A stretch of 64,000 nt of DNA from Planctomycetota bacterium (lineage in GTDB: Bacteria > Planctomycetota > B15-G4). The notes beneath the pieces are model-generated. The model saw only the letters and a program-made list of their open reading frames with translations, was not told the origin of the DNA and ran no database searches. This document shows positions 29,671-39,646 of this stretch, in pieces. Positions within the stretch are counted from its first letter, which is position 1, and every line of letters starts with the position of its first letter. Made by a program: the position numbers and the translations under genes. The DNA lies in the NCBI GenBank assembly GCA_029259725.1, contig JAJDER010000031.1, forward strand, positions 1-64,000, given 5' to 3'.

Positions 29671-29733
29671 GGCTGCATCGTACCGCGGCCGCGGAGGTCC
29701 GCGGGAGCCCGCGCGAGGTCCCGCGCCGTCAGC

Positions 29734-30312
29734 TCAGCGGGCCCGGGTCTTCGTGTGCAGCTCGATCACCAGCTTCACCGGCCCACTCCCCATGTCGCCC
29801 TCCAGCTCGATCAGGAGCGTGTCCTCGGCGGTGCGGTGGTAGGTGAATTGCTGCGGGAAGTCGTGCTCGGGGTTGGCGAACACGGCGCGCTTGTCGGCCA
29901 GCGAGAAGTCGCTCAGCGTGAAGGTCACGCTGCGGTTGCCGAACGGGTACGGCGTCATGCGCAGCTTGCCGCCGTCCAGGAAGAACTGCTCGAAGTCGAT
30001 CATCACCACGCGACCGCCGCGCAGTTCCTTGCTCGCTCCCAGGACCTGCCCACCCTCGGGCGTGGAGTACCAGCTCTTCCAGGTGCTCGTCCCGTCGGTG
30101 CCGGTCCACTCGCCGGCGAGGAAGGCGAGGTCTTCGAGGCGCGGCTCCATGGTCACGCGCTCTCCGTCGGGAACGACGACGCGCGGGAGCTCCTGCGCGG
30201 CTTCCTGCGCGGCTTCCTGCGGCGCGCCCAGGCTGATCGCGATCAGCAGGCAGGACGCCGGCAGCGACGCGATGGGCGACGAGCACAGGACGGGCATGGA
30301 CAGGAGGCTCAT
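29734..30312 (-). CDS. Secreted DUF6265-like protein
   Basis: Signal peptide; 'LEDLAFLAGEWTGTDGTSTWKSWYSTPEGGQVLGASKELRGGRVVMIDFEQF'. Confidence 0.65.
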   Translation of the reverse strand: MSLLSMPVLCSSPIASLPASCLLIAISLGAPQEAAQEAAQELPRVVVPDGERVTMEPRLEDLAFLAGEWTGTDGTSTWKSWYSTPEGGQVLGASKELRGGRVVMIDFEQFFLDGGKLRMTPYPFGNRSVTFTLSDFSLADKRAVFANPEHDFPQQFTYHRTAEDTLLIELEGDMGSGPVKLVIELHTKTRAR

Positions 30313-30436
30313 GGTCGATCTCGTTGACGGGGGACGGGAACCCGGACGCACTCCGGCATCCGCGGCACCGAGACTGGCCGATCGAGCGGCCCCCGTCTTG
30401 AAGGAATGCGACAGGCCCCGCCCCGGGGCCCGCGCC

Positions 30437-32284
30437 TCACTCCAGCAGGAGCACGGCCGCGTCCGTCAGCGTGCCGCCCTTGACCGCCTGGGCCTCATGC
30501 ACCCACGCCTGGAACAGGATCGGCAGGCCGACCAGCAACACGTCGTTCGGGATCGGCATGAGCAGCGCCAGCTGGCCGTCCGGTCCCAGGGGCAGACCGA
30601 TGGGCCCGATGAGCGGGGGCAGGATCTGCAGGATGCCGCCGAACTTCGGCAGCGGGACCGACCCCGGCACGAACCCGATGAGCAGCTCCGCCTGGTGGTC
30701 GGGCGGCCCGACGAAGGTCAGCTCCACGGTCCCACCGAGTTGGGGCACCCCCTGCACCAGGATGCCGGTCTCGATCACGTCGTGACGGGTGTCGATGTCC
30801 GGCGCGAGCAGCGTCTGGTGCAACCCGCTGGGCCACAGCACCTCGATGCGGTCGAGTCCGTCCTCGGTCCCGAGTCCGAGCTGCCGCACCGGGCTGTCCG
30901 TGTTGCCGAAGCCCTTGCCGGCCGAGAGATCGGTCCAGATGTCGCGACCCGACGTGGTCACCGCGTGGATGCGGGCACCGACGGCCTGGCGGTTGCTGAC
31001 CACGCCCGTGAGCGCGACCTTCACCCAGTGGTTGTCGTTGCCCTGGTTCAGCAGCAGGTAGTTCTGCTCGATCGTGTTGGCGAGGTTGGCGGGCCCACCC
31101 GAGTTGATGTAGACGTCGACGTCGCCGTCGTCGTCGAAGTCCCCGAAGGCGCTGCCGTGGTTGCGCGTGTTGCCGAGGCCGACGAGACCGCTGCTGACCG
31201 TCACATCGGTGGCCTCGAGGTCCCCGGAGGCGCCCGGCTGCAGGCTCAAGAGCACGTCCCAGGAGCCTGACGCGGGGCTGCCCGTGCCGATGTAGAGTTC
31301 CGGGTAGCCGTCGTTGTCGAGGTCTCCGCTGTTGTGACCCATGTCTTCCTGGGCACCGAGACCGAGCGCCCCCGACACGTCCTCGAAGGTCCCGTCGCCG
31401 TTGTTGAGCAGCACCCTCGACACCGTCGTCACCACGGTCTTCTGGTACTTGGGCAGGTAGACGTCCATCCAGCCGTCGCTGTTGAAGTCCTCGAAGACGA
31501 AGCCGAAGTTGCGGCCGGGGCTCGACACACCGGCGGGCCCGGCGATGTCGGTGAACGTCCCGTCGCCGTTGTTGCGCAGCAACAGGTTCGCGCCGGCGTT
31601 GTCGCCGACCCCGAGGTCGGCCCAGCCGTCGTTGTCCACGTCGGCGCTGCCACAGTGCCGGAAGTTCCCGACGAGCCCCCCGAGCCCCGCCTCGACCGTC
31701 CGCTCGACGAAGACCATGCCGCCCTGGTTGTGCAGCAGGTGCACGTGCCCCAGCGCGCCTCCGATCTGGATGCCGTCGGCGAGGAAGACGTCGAGCAGTC
31801 CGTCCCGGTCATAATCGAGGGTGGTCACGCCGTGGGTGCGGAACACGCCGCCCAGGTCGCCGGCCTGCGACGACACGTCGGTCAGCCCACCGAGGGTGTT
31901 GATGTCGTTGCGCAGGAAGGTGGCGGGCTGGGCCTCGTAGAAGCCTCCGTTGGCCGTGACGACGTCGGGGTCCCCGTCGTTGTCGAAGTCCGCGACGGCC
32001 ATGCCCCACGAGCGCGTCTGAGCGTCGGCCGCGACGCCCCAGGCCTGACTGACGTCGGTGAAGGTGTGGTCCGGGTTCTGGCGGAAGAACCGGTTGCGCT
32101 GCTCGTCGTTGGACGTCGCCAGGTCGAGCAGGCCGTCGCCGTCGAAGTCGACCATGGCCGCGCCGCGTCCGAACGTCGGGGCGTTGGTTCCCGTGGTCGC
32201 TGCGGCCTCCATGAACTGGAGCTGCGCGGAGAGGGAAGTGGCGAGGAGCAGCAGCGCTCCGGCCTTGTGGATCACGGACATCAT
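30437..32284 (-). CDS. VCBS/FG-GAP repeat protein with ASPIC/UnbV domain and divergent PFKGG-type C-terminal domain
   Basis: 'DFDGDGLLDLATSND', 'DFDNDGDPDVVTANG', UnbV 'NRQAVGARIHAVTTSGRDIWTDLSAGKGFGNTDSPVRQLGLGTEDGLDRIEVLWPSG'; C-term 'KFGGILQILPP...LFQAWVHEAQAVKGG'. Confidence 0.88.
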   Translation of the reverse strand: MMSVIHKAGALLLLATSLSAQLQFMEAAATTGTNAPTFGRGAAMVDFDGDGLLDLATSNDEQRNRFFRQNPDHTFTDVSQAWGVAADAQTRSWGMAVADFDNDGDPDVVTANGGFYEAQPATFLRNDINTLGGLTDVSSQAGDLGGVFRTHGVTTLDYDRDGLLDVFLADGIQIGGALGHVHLLHNQGGMVFVERTVEAGLGGLVGNFRHCGSADVDNDGWADLGVGDNAGANLLLRNNGDGTFTDIAGPAGVSSPGRNFGFVFEDFNSDGWMDVYLPKYQKTVVTTVSRVLLNNGDGTFEDVSGALGLGAQEDMGHNSGDLDNDGYPELYIGTGSPASGSWDVLLSLQPGASGDLEATDVTVSSGLVGLGNTRNHGSAFGDFDDDGDVDVYINSGGPANLANTIEQNYLLLNQGNDNHWVKVALTGVVSNRQAVGARIHAVTTSGRDIWTDLSAGKGFGNTDSPVRQLGLGTEDGLDRIEVLWPSGLHQTLLAPDIDTRHDVIETGILVQGVPQLGGTVELTFVGPPDHQAELLIGFVPGSVPLPKFGGILQILPPLIGPIGLPLGPDGQLALLMPIPNDVLLVGLPILFQAWVHEAQAVKGGTLTDAAVLLLE

Positions 32285-32370
32285 CGGGCTCCAGTCACTC
32301 GGCCCGAGTGCGTGCTTCCGCACGGAGCTTGAGGCATGAGCCCGCCGGATGCCATGGGGCACGTGCCCTC

Positions 32371-33750
32371 TCAGCCGCTCGGCGCGAATCCGTGTTCCGA
32401 CAGATGCGCCACGAGTGCGTCCCGCAACAGGCCTCCGTCGACGTAGCCCTCGATCCCGCCGATCTGCGCGGCCCGTTCCGCCGCCGCGAATCGGGTCGTG
32501 GCGACGGTGTAGATCCGCGCCGGATCGATGCCGTCGAGGCGTGCCCTGAGGGCCGGGCCCAGATGGCTCCCGCGGACCTCGACCTCGATCACGCCGTCCT
32601 GCCAGCTCTCGGCCACCCAGACGTCCCCGCTCCGGACCCGACCGGCCGCGAGCACGCCGACCGCGCTCTCGACCGGATAGTAGGCCAGGTCGGTCCCGCG
32701 TCGCTCCAGCAGGGCCTGTTCGAAGAGTGCCGCCAGACTCGGGCCGGCGCGCCTGCGCGGGTTGTCGCCCAACAGGGGACCGACACTGAGTGGCGCCGTG
32801 CCGTCCCGCGCGATGTTGATGAACGCGTGGACGTGCGGGTGGCCACGGAAGTAGAGCACCGTGCCGGGGCCCTCGAGGCGGAAGACCTGCCCGCCCGTCG
32901 CGCCCTCCTCGCCTTGCTCGAACCACGCGATCGACAGGGCGTCGACGCCGCCGTTGTGTTCGAGGCACTCGAGGGCATAGGCGCTGTCGGCCTCGGGGTA
33001 GTCGGAGAGCAGGCCCGCGACGAGCGCGCGCGCTTCCGCCCGCGCCGGCGCCGGGCAGTCGCCCACGCGCACCCCGGCGAAGTCACCGGCCTCGCCCTGG
33101 ACCTCGATGCGCGTCTGGATCGGCGCCTGGGTCACCGTCGCGGCGCGGCGCTGCGCGCGTGAGAGTGCGTCGAAGACCCGTTGGCCCGCGAGGCACTGGT
33201 CGCGGTACAGGTTGCCCGGGAGCCCGAAGGTCCCGTTGCCGCGCTGATCCCCGTAGACGAGAGGTCCGCCGAAGGCCCCACCCTCGCGATTGCGCCCGCC
33301 CACGCGCAGGTTCAGATGCGGCCCGCTGAGCACGACCTGCCAGTCGTCCTGGCGCGGATCGCCGCAGATCAGCAGGCGCATGAGGTGCACGCCCGGCCAG
33401 TTCAGCAGGTACTGGCGCGGCAGGCGCTCGCGACCCGACGGCGAGAGGCCGACGTGGAACAGGTCGTTGATGCAGCGGCGCTGCTCGCGGTCGAACGTCG
33501 ACAGGTCCACGTCCAATCCGCAGCCCGCGACGCCGCGATTGTGATACTGACGCGCCGGGTGGTCGTAACCCACACAGGTCTTCGCCCGCGTCTCGTCGTC
33601 GAGGGACGTGAACAGTCGGACGGCGAGCTGGCGCGCCGGCAGCAGTTCCTCACTGCGTCGCGGTGGGAGCAGCACCCACCCGCCGGCGAGACCGGCAGCG
33701 GCCGTGGCGCCCAGAGAGGCGCCGAGCTTGAGCACGTGGCGACGTTCCAT
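32371..33750 (-). CDS. DUF3500-like secreted protein with N-terminal export signal
   Basis: 'MERRHVLKLGASLGATAAAGLAGGWVLLP' leader; 'SGPHLNLRVGG', 'GTVLYFRGHPHVHAFINIARDG'. Confidence 0.6.
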   Translation of the reverse strand: MERRHVLKLGASLGATAAAGLAGGWVLLPPRRSEELLPARQLAVRLFTSLDDETRAKTCVGYDHPARQYHNRGVAGCGLDVDLSTFDREQRRCINDLFHVGLSPSGRERLPRQYLLNWPGVHLMRLLICGDPRQDDWQVVLSGPHLNLRVGGRNREGGAFGGPLVYGDQRGNGTFGLPGNLYRDQCLAGQRVFDALSRAQRRAATVTQAPIQTRIEVQGEAGDFAGVRVGDCPAPARAEARALVAGLLSDYPEADSAYALECLEHNGGVDALSIAWFEQGEEGATGGQVFRLEGPGTVLYFRGHPHVHAFINIARDGTAPLSVGPLLGDNPRRRAGPSLAALFEQALLERRGTDLAYYPVESAVGVLAAGRVRSGDVWVAESWQDGVIEVEVRGSHLGPALRARLDGIDPARIYTVATTRFAAAERAAQIGGIEGYVDGGLLRDALVAHLSEHGFAPSG

Positions 33751-33895
33751 GGCGGCTCCATGCTACCGGCGCCGCGCGACCCGTCGGTGGAATCGTGGAT
33801 GGCGTCAGAGATCGCGGCCGTGACCGACCAATACAGGTTGGGGGATCGCACCGAGGCTCGCTTCCCGGCACTCGGGGTCCCCGGAAGGGGGCGAC

Positions 33896-35860
33896 ATGAA
33901 GACCATCCGATCGGAACCTCGCGCGGCGCTCTCGGCGGCCACCGTGGTGCTCATCAGCCTGTGGATCACGTCTCCGGCGCTGGCGGTCGTGGCTCCGCAC
34001 GGCGGCGGACACACGCCGCTGGGCGGCAAGACGGTGACCGTGACCGCGATCCCCAATCCCTTGCCTTCGCCGACCGGTGGCGGCAAGGCCACGACGGGGA
34101 CGATCGGGACGTCGCCCTCGGCGCGCGCGCGCCCGGCCAGCACCGCGGCGGTGGGTTCCCGGGGTGGCGCAGGATCATCGCGCGCGGCTCGCTCCGGCGC
34201 CTCGAACGGGCTCGGGTTCCAGCCGGATCACGCCGGCCAATGGGAGTTCTGGTGGGCGGCGAATCGCGATGGCCTGCTGCAGCGCTCGGAGCAGTCGCGG
34301 CAGCGCAGCGAGGTGCTCACGGACGGCGTCGGCATGCTCTCGGGTCGTGGCCGCAGCGCCTCCAGTTACGCCGACGACGCGGAGAACCTCGGGCACGAGT
34401 TGTTGCCCGTGATCAGCGCGATCCTGCGCGCCGAGGACGACGACCTGATCTGCGACTCGGGCGCCCTCGCCCTCGCCCGCCTGGCCGACGAGACCCATGC
34501 GCCCTTCGCGCTGCCCGACCTGGTGTCGCTGCTGGAGCACTCGACGCTCTCGGTGCGCACCTCGGCCACGCTCTCCCTCGGTGTGCTGCCCGGCCGGCAG
34601 GCGACGTCCACGCTGATGGGGCTGATGGCCGACGCCTCCACGGGGCGTCGCGCGATCGGCGAGGACCGCGTCCCGTGGCAGGTGCGCTCTCACGCAGCCC
34701 TCGCGCTCGGACTCTCGGGAGACCCGGAGGCGGCCGCGTCGCTGCTCGACCTGGCCCTGCACGCCGCCGCGTCCGACCGCGATCTGCGCGCCTGCGCGGT
34801 GACCGCCTTGGGCCTGATCGACGAGGCTGCCTTCGATGACCGCGTGACCGCGGGTCTGTTGTCGCTGCTCGAGGATCGCGACGAGGATGCGGTGGTCCGC
34901 GCCCAGATTCCGGTGGCCCTCGCCCGTCTCGGTGTGCAGTCCACGGCGAGCCGTCTCGTGGCCCTGTTGCGCCACGACAAGACCGACCGGTTCGTACGGC
35001 AGTCGTGCGCCGTGGCCCTGGGTACGCTCACCGAGCTCGACGACAAGTCGCGCATGAAGCTGCTGCGCGACCTCGCCACCGAGGCCACCGACGACGGGCT
35101 GCGCCACCTCGCCATGATCGCCGTCGCGCGCGTCGGCGCGAAGGCCGACGCGGCGGATGCCAAGCGCCACAAGGACCTGGTGCGCTTCTTCGTCGGCGAG
35201 TTGCGCCGTCCCTCGCGCAAGACGGATGTGGGCTGGACCGCGCTGGCCGCCGGTCTCTACGGTCGCACCCAGGATGCGGGCCGCAAGGACCTGGCCAAGG
35301 CCCTGTCCAAGCAGTTCGACGACCAGAAGAACCCCTCGACGCGGGCGGCGCTGGCCCTGGCCCTGGGCCTGCTCGGCGCCGAGGGTGTGGCGGCGGATCT
35401 GCTGAGCGAGTTCCAGGAGCGCGGCGACGAGGAGTATCGCGGCCACGTCGCCCTGGCTCTCGGCCTGCTCGACCACGTCGACGCGGCGGACGCCTTCCAC
35501 GAGGAGCTCGGGCGCGCGTCGACCTCGGTGACGCTGCGACTCCAGCTGGTGCGCTCGCTGTCGCTGATGAACGCACCCGGGACCGCCGACGTCCTGCTGG
35601 GCCTGCTCGAGGCCTCCGACTCCGCGGCCATCAGCTGGTCGGTCTCACGCGCCCTGGGTGAGCTGCGGGATCCGGGGTCCGTCGACGCGCTGGTCGCCAT
35701 CGCGGAGGACACGGGCCGGACCGAGTTGCCCCGCGCCTTCGCCGTCCTGGCTCTCGGACTGATCGGAGAACGTTCGGCGGTGCGCTGGAACGTCCCGGTG
35801 ATCGAGGAGAGCAACTACCTGGCCACGGTGGAAACCCTGGCCTCGCTGATCACGCTCTAG
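33896..35860 (+). CDS. Secreted HEAT-repeat protein (paralogue of 45644-47404)
   Basis: Signal peptide; 'WEFWWAANRDGLLQR' motif then many HEAT units ('AALALGLSGDPEAAASLLDLAL'). Confidence 0.85.
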   Translation: MKTIRSEPRAALSAATVVLISLWITSPALAVVAPHGGGHTPLGGKTVTVTAIPNPLPSPTGGGKATTGTIGTSPSARARPASTAAVGSRGGAGSSRAARSGASNGLGFQPDHAGQWEFWWAANRDGLLQRSEQSRQRSEVLTDGVGMLSGRGRSASSYADDAENLGHELLPVISAILRAEDDDLICDSGALALARLADETHAPFALPDLVSLLEHSTLSVRTSATLSLGVLPGRQATSTLMGLMADASTGRRAIGEDRVPWQVRSHAALALGLSGDPEAAASLLDLALHAAASDRDLRACAVTALGLIDEAAFDDRVTAGLLSLLEDRDEDAVVRAQIPVALARLGVQSTASRLVALLRHDKTDRFVRQSCAVALGTLTELDDKSRMKLLRDLATEATDDGLRHLAMIAVARVGAKADAADAKRHKDLVRFFVGELRRPSRKTDVGWTALAAGLYGRTQDAGRKDLAKALSKQFDDQKNPSTRAALALALGLLGAEGVAADLLSEFQERGDEEYRGHVALALGLLDHVDAADAFHEELGRASTSVTLRLQLVRSLSLMNAPGTADVLLGLLEASDSAAISWSVSRALGELRDPGSVDALVAIAEDTGRTELPRAFAVLALGLIGERSAVRWNVPVIEESNYLATVETLASLITL

Positions 35861-35955
35861 GAACGAGACCGCCCGCGGTGACCGGAGGACCGGATCGCCG
35901 CGGGCGGTCGTGTGGACAGGCGGCACCCGCGCGAGCGGATCCCGTCCGGATCGAC

Positions 35956-37245
35956 CTAGAGGCCGAAGGTCTCGAGCAGACCATTGCTGGCCGAGACGCC
36001 CTTCGGCGCGGCCGGGTCCACCACGAAGACCTGGTGGTAGAGCTGCAGGCCGTCGAGACCGGTCATGACCGGCACCTCGAACTGCAGCGTCATGTTGCCC
36101 CCGCCGCCGCCGACACCCGGCACGAACAGGCCCAGGGTCATGAACACCGGGCCCGCCGGATCGACCAGGAGATCGGTGCCCTTGAACTGCTGCGTCCCCG
36201 GGGCCAGGCCGCCCGAGCTCACGAGCAGCACGCCCGGCGCGCCACCCAGGAAGTCACGGAACTCCAGGCCGATGGTGTGCCCCGAGCACGGCGAGAAGAT
36301 CGCGCCGAAGTACGGCGTGAAGCCGCCGGTCCCGGCGGTGCCGGCGCCATACGTCTCGTAGCGGCCCGTGCAGTAGTTGCTGTCCTGCTTGACCGACACG
36401 CCGTCGAACTCGATCAGCTCCGGGTTCTCGAAGATGACCTCGAGACCGCCGAGCGCGTCGATGCGCGTCACGCGTCCCTGGCGTCCGGCCACGATCAGGC
36501 CGCCCTCGCGCGAGAGCTTCAGGTCGTTCGGGAAGACCATCTTCTCCAGGTCGGGCCCGGCGAAGACGCTACCCACACCGGTGTCGAGCCTGAAGCGCAC
36601 GATCGTGTGCAGGTCGTAGTTGGCGATGTACAGGTTGCCCGCGCCGTCGATGGTCAGACCGCCGGGAGCCCTGATCAGGGCCGGGTCCTGGGCGAACAGG
36701 CTCGCGCTGCCGGCCGGGTCGATCTTCACGATCGTGTCGGTCAGCAGGTTGGCCACGAACAGGTTGCCGTCGTCGTCGTAGGCGATGCCGTCGGGGCCGG
36801 CGAGCAGGCCGCCGGTCGAGGCGGCGTCGTGCAGCAACGTCTGGTTGCCCGAGTAGTCGACCTGGACGATCTTGTGCGCCTCCATGTCGGAGACGACGAA
36901 GGCGCTGCCATCGGGAGTCGGGATGCAGGTCACCGGCTTCAAGAAGTGCCCGCCGAGCGACAGCGGCGTGGCGTTGCCGTCGGCCGTGACCTTCATCAGC
37001 GCCGGGTAGCCGCGATCGGGCACGTAGAAGTTGCCGTCGTTCCCGAACCAGCCGTAGTGCGGGATGAGCAGGCCCAGGGCGAAGGGCGTGGTCACCCCGG
37101 TCTCGGAGTCGGAGACGTAGATGCCGCTGGCGCCGTTCACGAAGGGCGCGGACACGTAGTAGTCGTTCTCGTCGAACTGGGCGGTCGCGGTGCCGGCGAT
37201 GACGGCGAGAGCGAGTCCGAGCACGGCGAAGCGTTGGGTCTTCAA
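35956..37245 (-). CDS. NHL/SMP-30-like beta-propeller with recurring C-terminal domain; TTG start
   Basis: AGGAGG Shine-Dalgarno before TTG; signal peptide; 'PGGLTIDGAGNLYIANYDLHTIVRF'; C-term 'QQFKGTDLLVDP...YHQVFVVDPAAPKGVSASNGLLETFGL'. Confidence 0.8.
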   Translation of the reverse strand: MKTQRFAVLGLALAVIAGTATAQFDENDYYVSAPFVNGASGIYVSDSETGVTTPFALGLLIPHYGWFGNDGNFYVPDRGYPALMKVTADGNATPLSLGGHFLKPVTCIPTPDGSAFVVSDMEAHKIVQVDYSGNQTLLHDAASTGGLLAGPDGIAYDDDGNLFVANLLTDTIVKIDPAGSASLFAQDPALIRAPGGLTIDGAGNLYIANYDLHTIVRFRLDTGVGSVFAGPDLEKMVFPNDLKLSREGGLIVAGRQGRVTRIDALGGLEVIFENPELIEFDGVSVKQDSNYCTGRYETYGAGTAGTGGFTPYFGAIFSPCSGHTIGLEFRDFLGGAPGVLLVSSGGLAPGTQQFKGTDLLVDPAGPVFMTLGLFVPGVGGGGGNMTLQFEVPVMTGLDGLQLYHQVFVVDPAAPKGVSASNGLLETFGL

Positions 37246-37580
37246 GCCGGGTTCCTCCTGAGGGCGGGTCCAGGGGTCGAGATGGGCGAGGGCCTCGGGG
37301 CCGAGCGTACCTGCTCCTCGGTCAGGCCGGGTCTTCGGGTCCTTCAACGGAGCCGCGGGGCAACTTTCTCGCGCACCGTCCGTGCTCGCGTCCGCTGCCC
37401 GACCGCCCGGGCCTTCGACGTGCGAACAACGCCGGAATAGCGGCCCAACGCGCGAACTCGCAGGCCCCCGGGGCGGCTCCGGTTCCGGAACGGGACACCC
37501 CGTCCCGAGAGCGTTCGCGCTGGACGCCGCCCGCTTGTTCCGTTTCGCAGCCCTGCGCCGGCCTGACGCGCCGCGCGACC

Positions 37581-37967
37581 TCAGCCGCCGACGCGCTTCA
37601 CGGTCCATCCGCGGGATTCGAGTTCCGGGACGATCACATCGCGGTGATCGCCCTGGATCTCGATCACGCCGTCCTTGGTCGTGCCCCCGGCACCACAGCG
37701 CGCCTTGAGGAGCTGGCCCAACTTCGTCAGCTCGGCCCCCCCGAGCGGCACGCCGGTGACCCGCGTGACACCCTTGCCGCGCCGTCGCTCGCGCGCCACC
37801 CGGACCACTCCGTCGTCGGGAATCTCCGCGCGTTCGGCCTGCCGGCCTCGCTTGCCCTGCTTGGGCTTGGCCTTGCCACTCCCCGAGGCTCCGCCACCGG
37901 GACGCGCGACCACGCCTCGGTCGGGGGAGAAGATCAGATCGCCACGATCCGGGGGAAGCTTGGGCAT
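37581..37967 (-). CDS. yciH: SUI1/eIF1-like translation factor (YciH family)
   Basis: 'RRRGKGVTRVTGVPLGGAELTKLGQLLKARCGAGGTTKDGVIEIQGDHRDVIVPELESRGWTVKRVGG'. Confidence 0.92.
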   Translation of the reverse strand: MPKLPPDRGDLIFSPDRGVVARPGGGASGSGKAKPKQGKRGRQAERAEIPDDGVVRVARERRRGKGVTRVTGVPLGGAELTKLGQLLKARCGAGGTTKDGVIEIQGDHRDVIVPELESRGWTVKRVGG

Positions 37968-37971
37968 GGCG

Positions 37972-38100
37972 TCAGGGCTGCGTCGCAGAGACCGCGTTGG
38001 ACGCCGACCAGCCGTAGATCCCGTTCGGGTCGACCATCCACCACTTGAAGATCATGGTGAAGCCCGGCGCCGTGCCCAGGATCGCGATCAGGCTCTTCAT
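37972..38100 (-). pseudogene. 42-codon ORF fusing a short leader-like N-terminus to the last ~30 residues of the recurring C-terminal domain
   Basis: MKSLIAILGTAPGFTMIFKWWMVDPNGIYGWSASNAVSATQP; tail matches the QxWixDxaxxxGxxaSNxl...P terminus of neighbouring proteins; AGGAGG upstream of ATG. Confidence 0.55.
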
Positions 38101-38392
38101 CGTGCCCTCCTCTTCTCTTCCCTGGTGGGGTGGAGGGTCAGCGTACCGGCAGTCCGCGATTCGCGGGAGGTCCGGGGGCGGCCGGGGCATCCAGCCCCCG
38201 CGACGGCCCTCGGTGGCCCGGGACCGGTGACAAGCAACGGAAGCCACTGCTGAGGAAGACGGGGCTGGGTGGGCGCCGGGGATGGCTCGCCTTGCTCGAT
38301 GGCGAACCGGGGGCGACCCTGGAGGCACCCTCAGCGCGGTCCAGGGGAGTCGGCCGCACACGCCGGGGGCTGATCATCGCAGGCGAGGATCC

Positions 38393-39520
38393 ATGTCGCG
38401 CCATACCACACAGGCCAGGCCGCGGGCGGAAGCTGATGCCATCCTGGAGACCGCCCTGGCCGAGACGGATCTGCTGACGACGTCGCAGGCAGGCAACATC
38501 CGCGCCAAGGTCGAAGACCTCGTTCGCGGTCGGCTCGTGTGGGAATCCGTGCCCTTCCGTGTGATCCTCGAGTCGAACCGGCGCTGCAACCTCGCCTGCA
38601 CCATGTGTGACAACGTGCACACCGGCAACGGCGACCTCGCCGCAGACCTGGTCGAGCGCCTGTACGACCAGATCGGGCCCGGCGCGGTCGAGATCCAGCC
38701 GTTCGGGGCCGGCGAGCCGACCCTCGCCCCCATCGACCAGCTCGCGCCGCTCGCGCGCCGCCACAACCAGTACTTCAACTTCATCACCAACGGCGTGCTG
38801 TTCACGCGCGCCTACCACGAAGCCATCGCCGACCGGGTCGCGCGCGTGCAGTTCTCGATCCACAGCCATCGTGCCGAGGTCGGCAACCGCATCACGGCCA
38901 GCACCGACCACGCCGAGGTCATGGCGAACCTCGAGGACGCCGTCACGCTCGGGCAACAGACCGGGACCCACGTCCTGGCCGGCATGGTGGTCATGGACGA
39001 CAACCTGGACGAACTCCCCGACTACGTGCGCTTCATGGGCGACCGCGGCGTACGGCGCATCCTGTTCTCGCGCCTCTACCCGACCTCGAGCGTCTACGCC
39101 GAACTGGGCATCGAGCGCCGCCGCAGCCAGGAGGCGATCGACGCCATCGCCGCGACGGCCCTGGACGTGGCCCTCGAGTACGGCATCTACCTCGAGACCA
39201 ACATCGAGTCGATCGTGACCGACCCGCGCAACCGGCCGCACCAGCGCAGCCGCTTCGACCTGCTGCACGAGAACGCCCACATCGTGGAGCTGTACCGACC
39301 CGAGTTCTGCATCTCCACGGCGATCACGATCTTCGTCGAGTGGGACGGCACGGTGCTGCCCTGCTTCCAGCACCGCATCCCGCTGGGCAACCTCTACGAG
39401 CAGTCCTTCGACGAGATCTGGAACGGGCCGGCGATGCAGCGCCACCGTGACCGGTTCTTCAGGCGCGATCTCGAGGACTTCTGCGCACGCTGCCAGCGTT
39501 TCTTCTGCGACCACGCCTGA
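38393..39520 (+). CDS. Radical SAM protein with SPASM-like C-terminal Cys region
   Basis: 'ESNRRCNLACTMCDN' CxxxCxxC; C-term 'EWDGTVLPCFQHRIPLGNLYEQSFDEIWNG...DFCARCQRFFC'. Confidence 0.92.
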   Translation: MSRHTTQARPRAEADAILETALAETDLLTTSQAGNIRAKVEDLVRGRLVWESVPFRVILESNRRCNLACTMCDNVHTGNGDLAADLVERLYDQIGPGAVEIQPFGAGEPTLAPIDQLAPLARRHNQYFNFITNGVLFTRAYHEAIADRVARVQFSIHSHRAEVGNRITASTDHAEVMANLEDAVTLGQQTGTHVLAGMVVMDDNLDELPDYVRFMGDRGVRRILFSRLYPTSSVYAELGIERRRSQEAIDAIAATALDVALEYGIYLETNIESIVTDPRNRPHQRSRFDLLHENAHIVELYRPEFCISTAITIFVEWDGTVLPCFQHRIPLGNLYEQSFDEIWNGPAMQRHRDRFFRRDLEDFCARCQRFFCDHA

Positions 39521-39646
39521 GGGCCGCCCACGCCGACCCGAGCCGAGACCCGCCCGGCCCCCCCGGCCGCCTGCGGGGGTGTAATCTGGAGGACCTCATC
39601 GGGTCGGCCGGCGGGACCTCACCTCCGCGGGCCGGAGGAGTCCGAC

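Noticed and set aside
25867-30327. 1486-aa plus-strand ORF
   Set aside because: Antisense to several well-supported minus-strand genes (YHS-like, FG-GAP, AraC) and one plus-strand GDPD in another frame; low-complexity Arg/Ala/Gly/Pro composition typical of shadow ORFs in high-GC DNA.
37972-38100. RiPP precursor for the neighbouring radical SAM enzyme
   Set aside because: The peptide matches the terminal block of the recurring C-terminal domain better than any leader/core arrangement, and lies on the opposite strand; kept only as a remnant.
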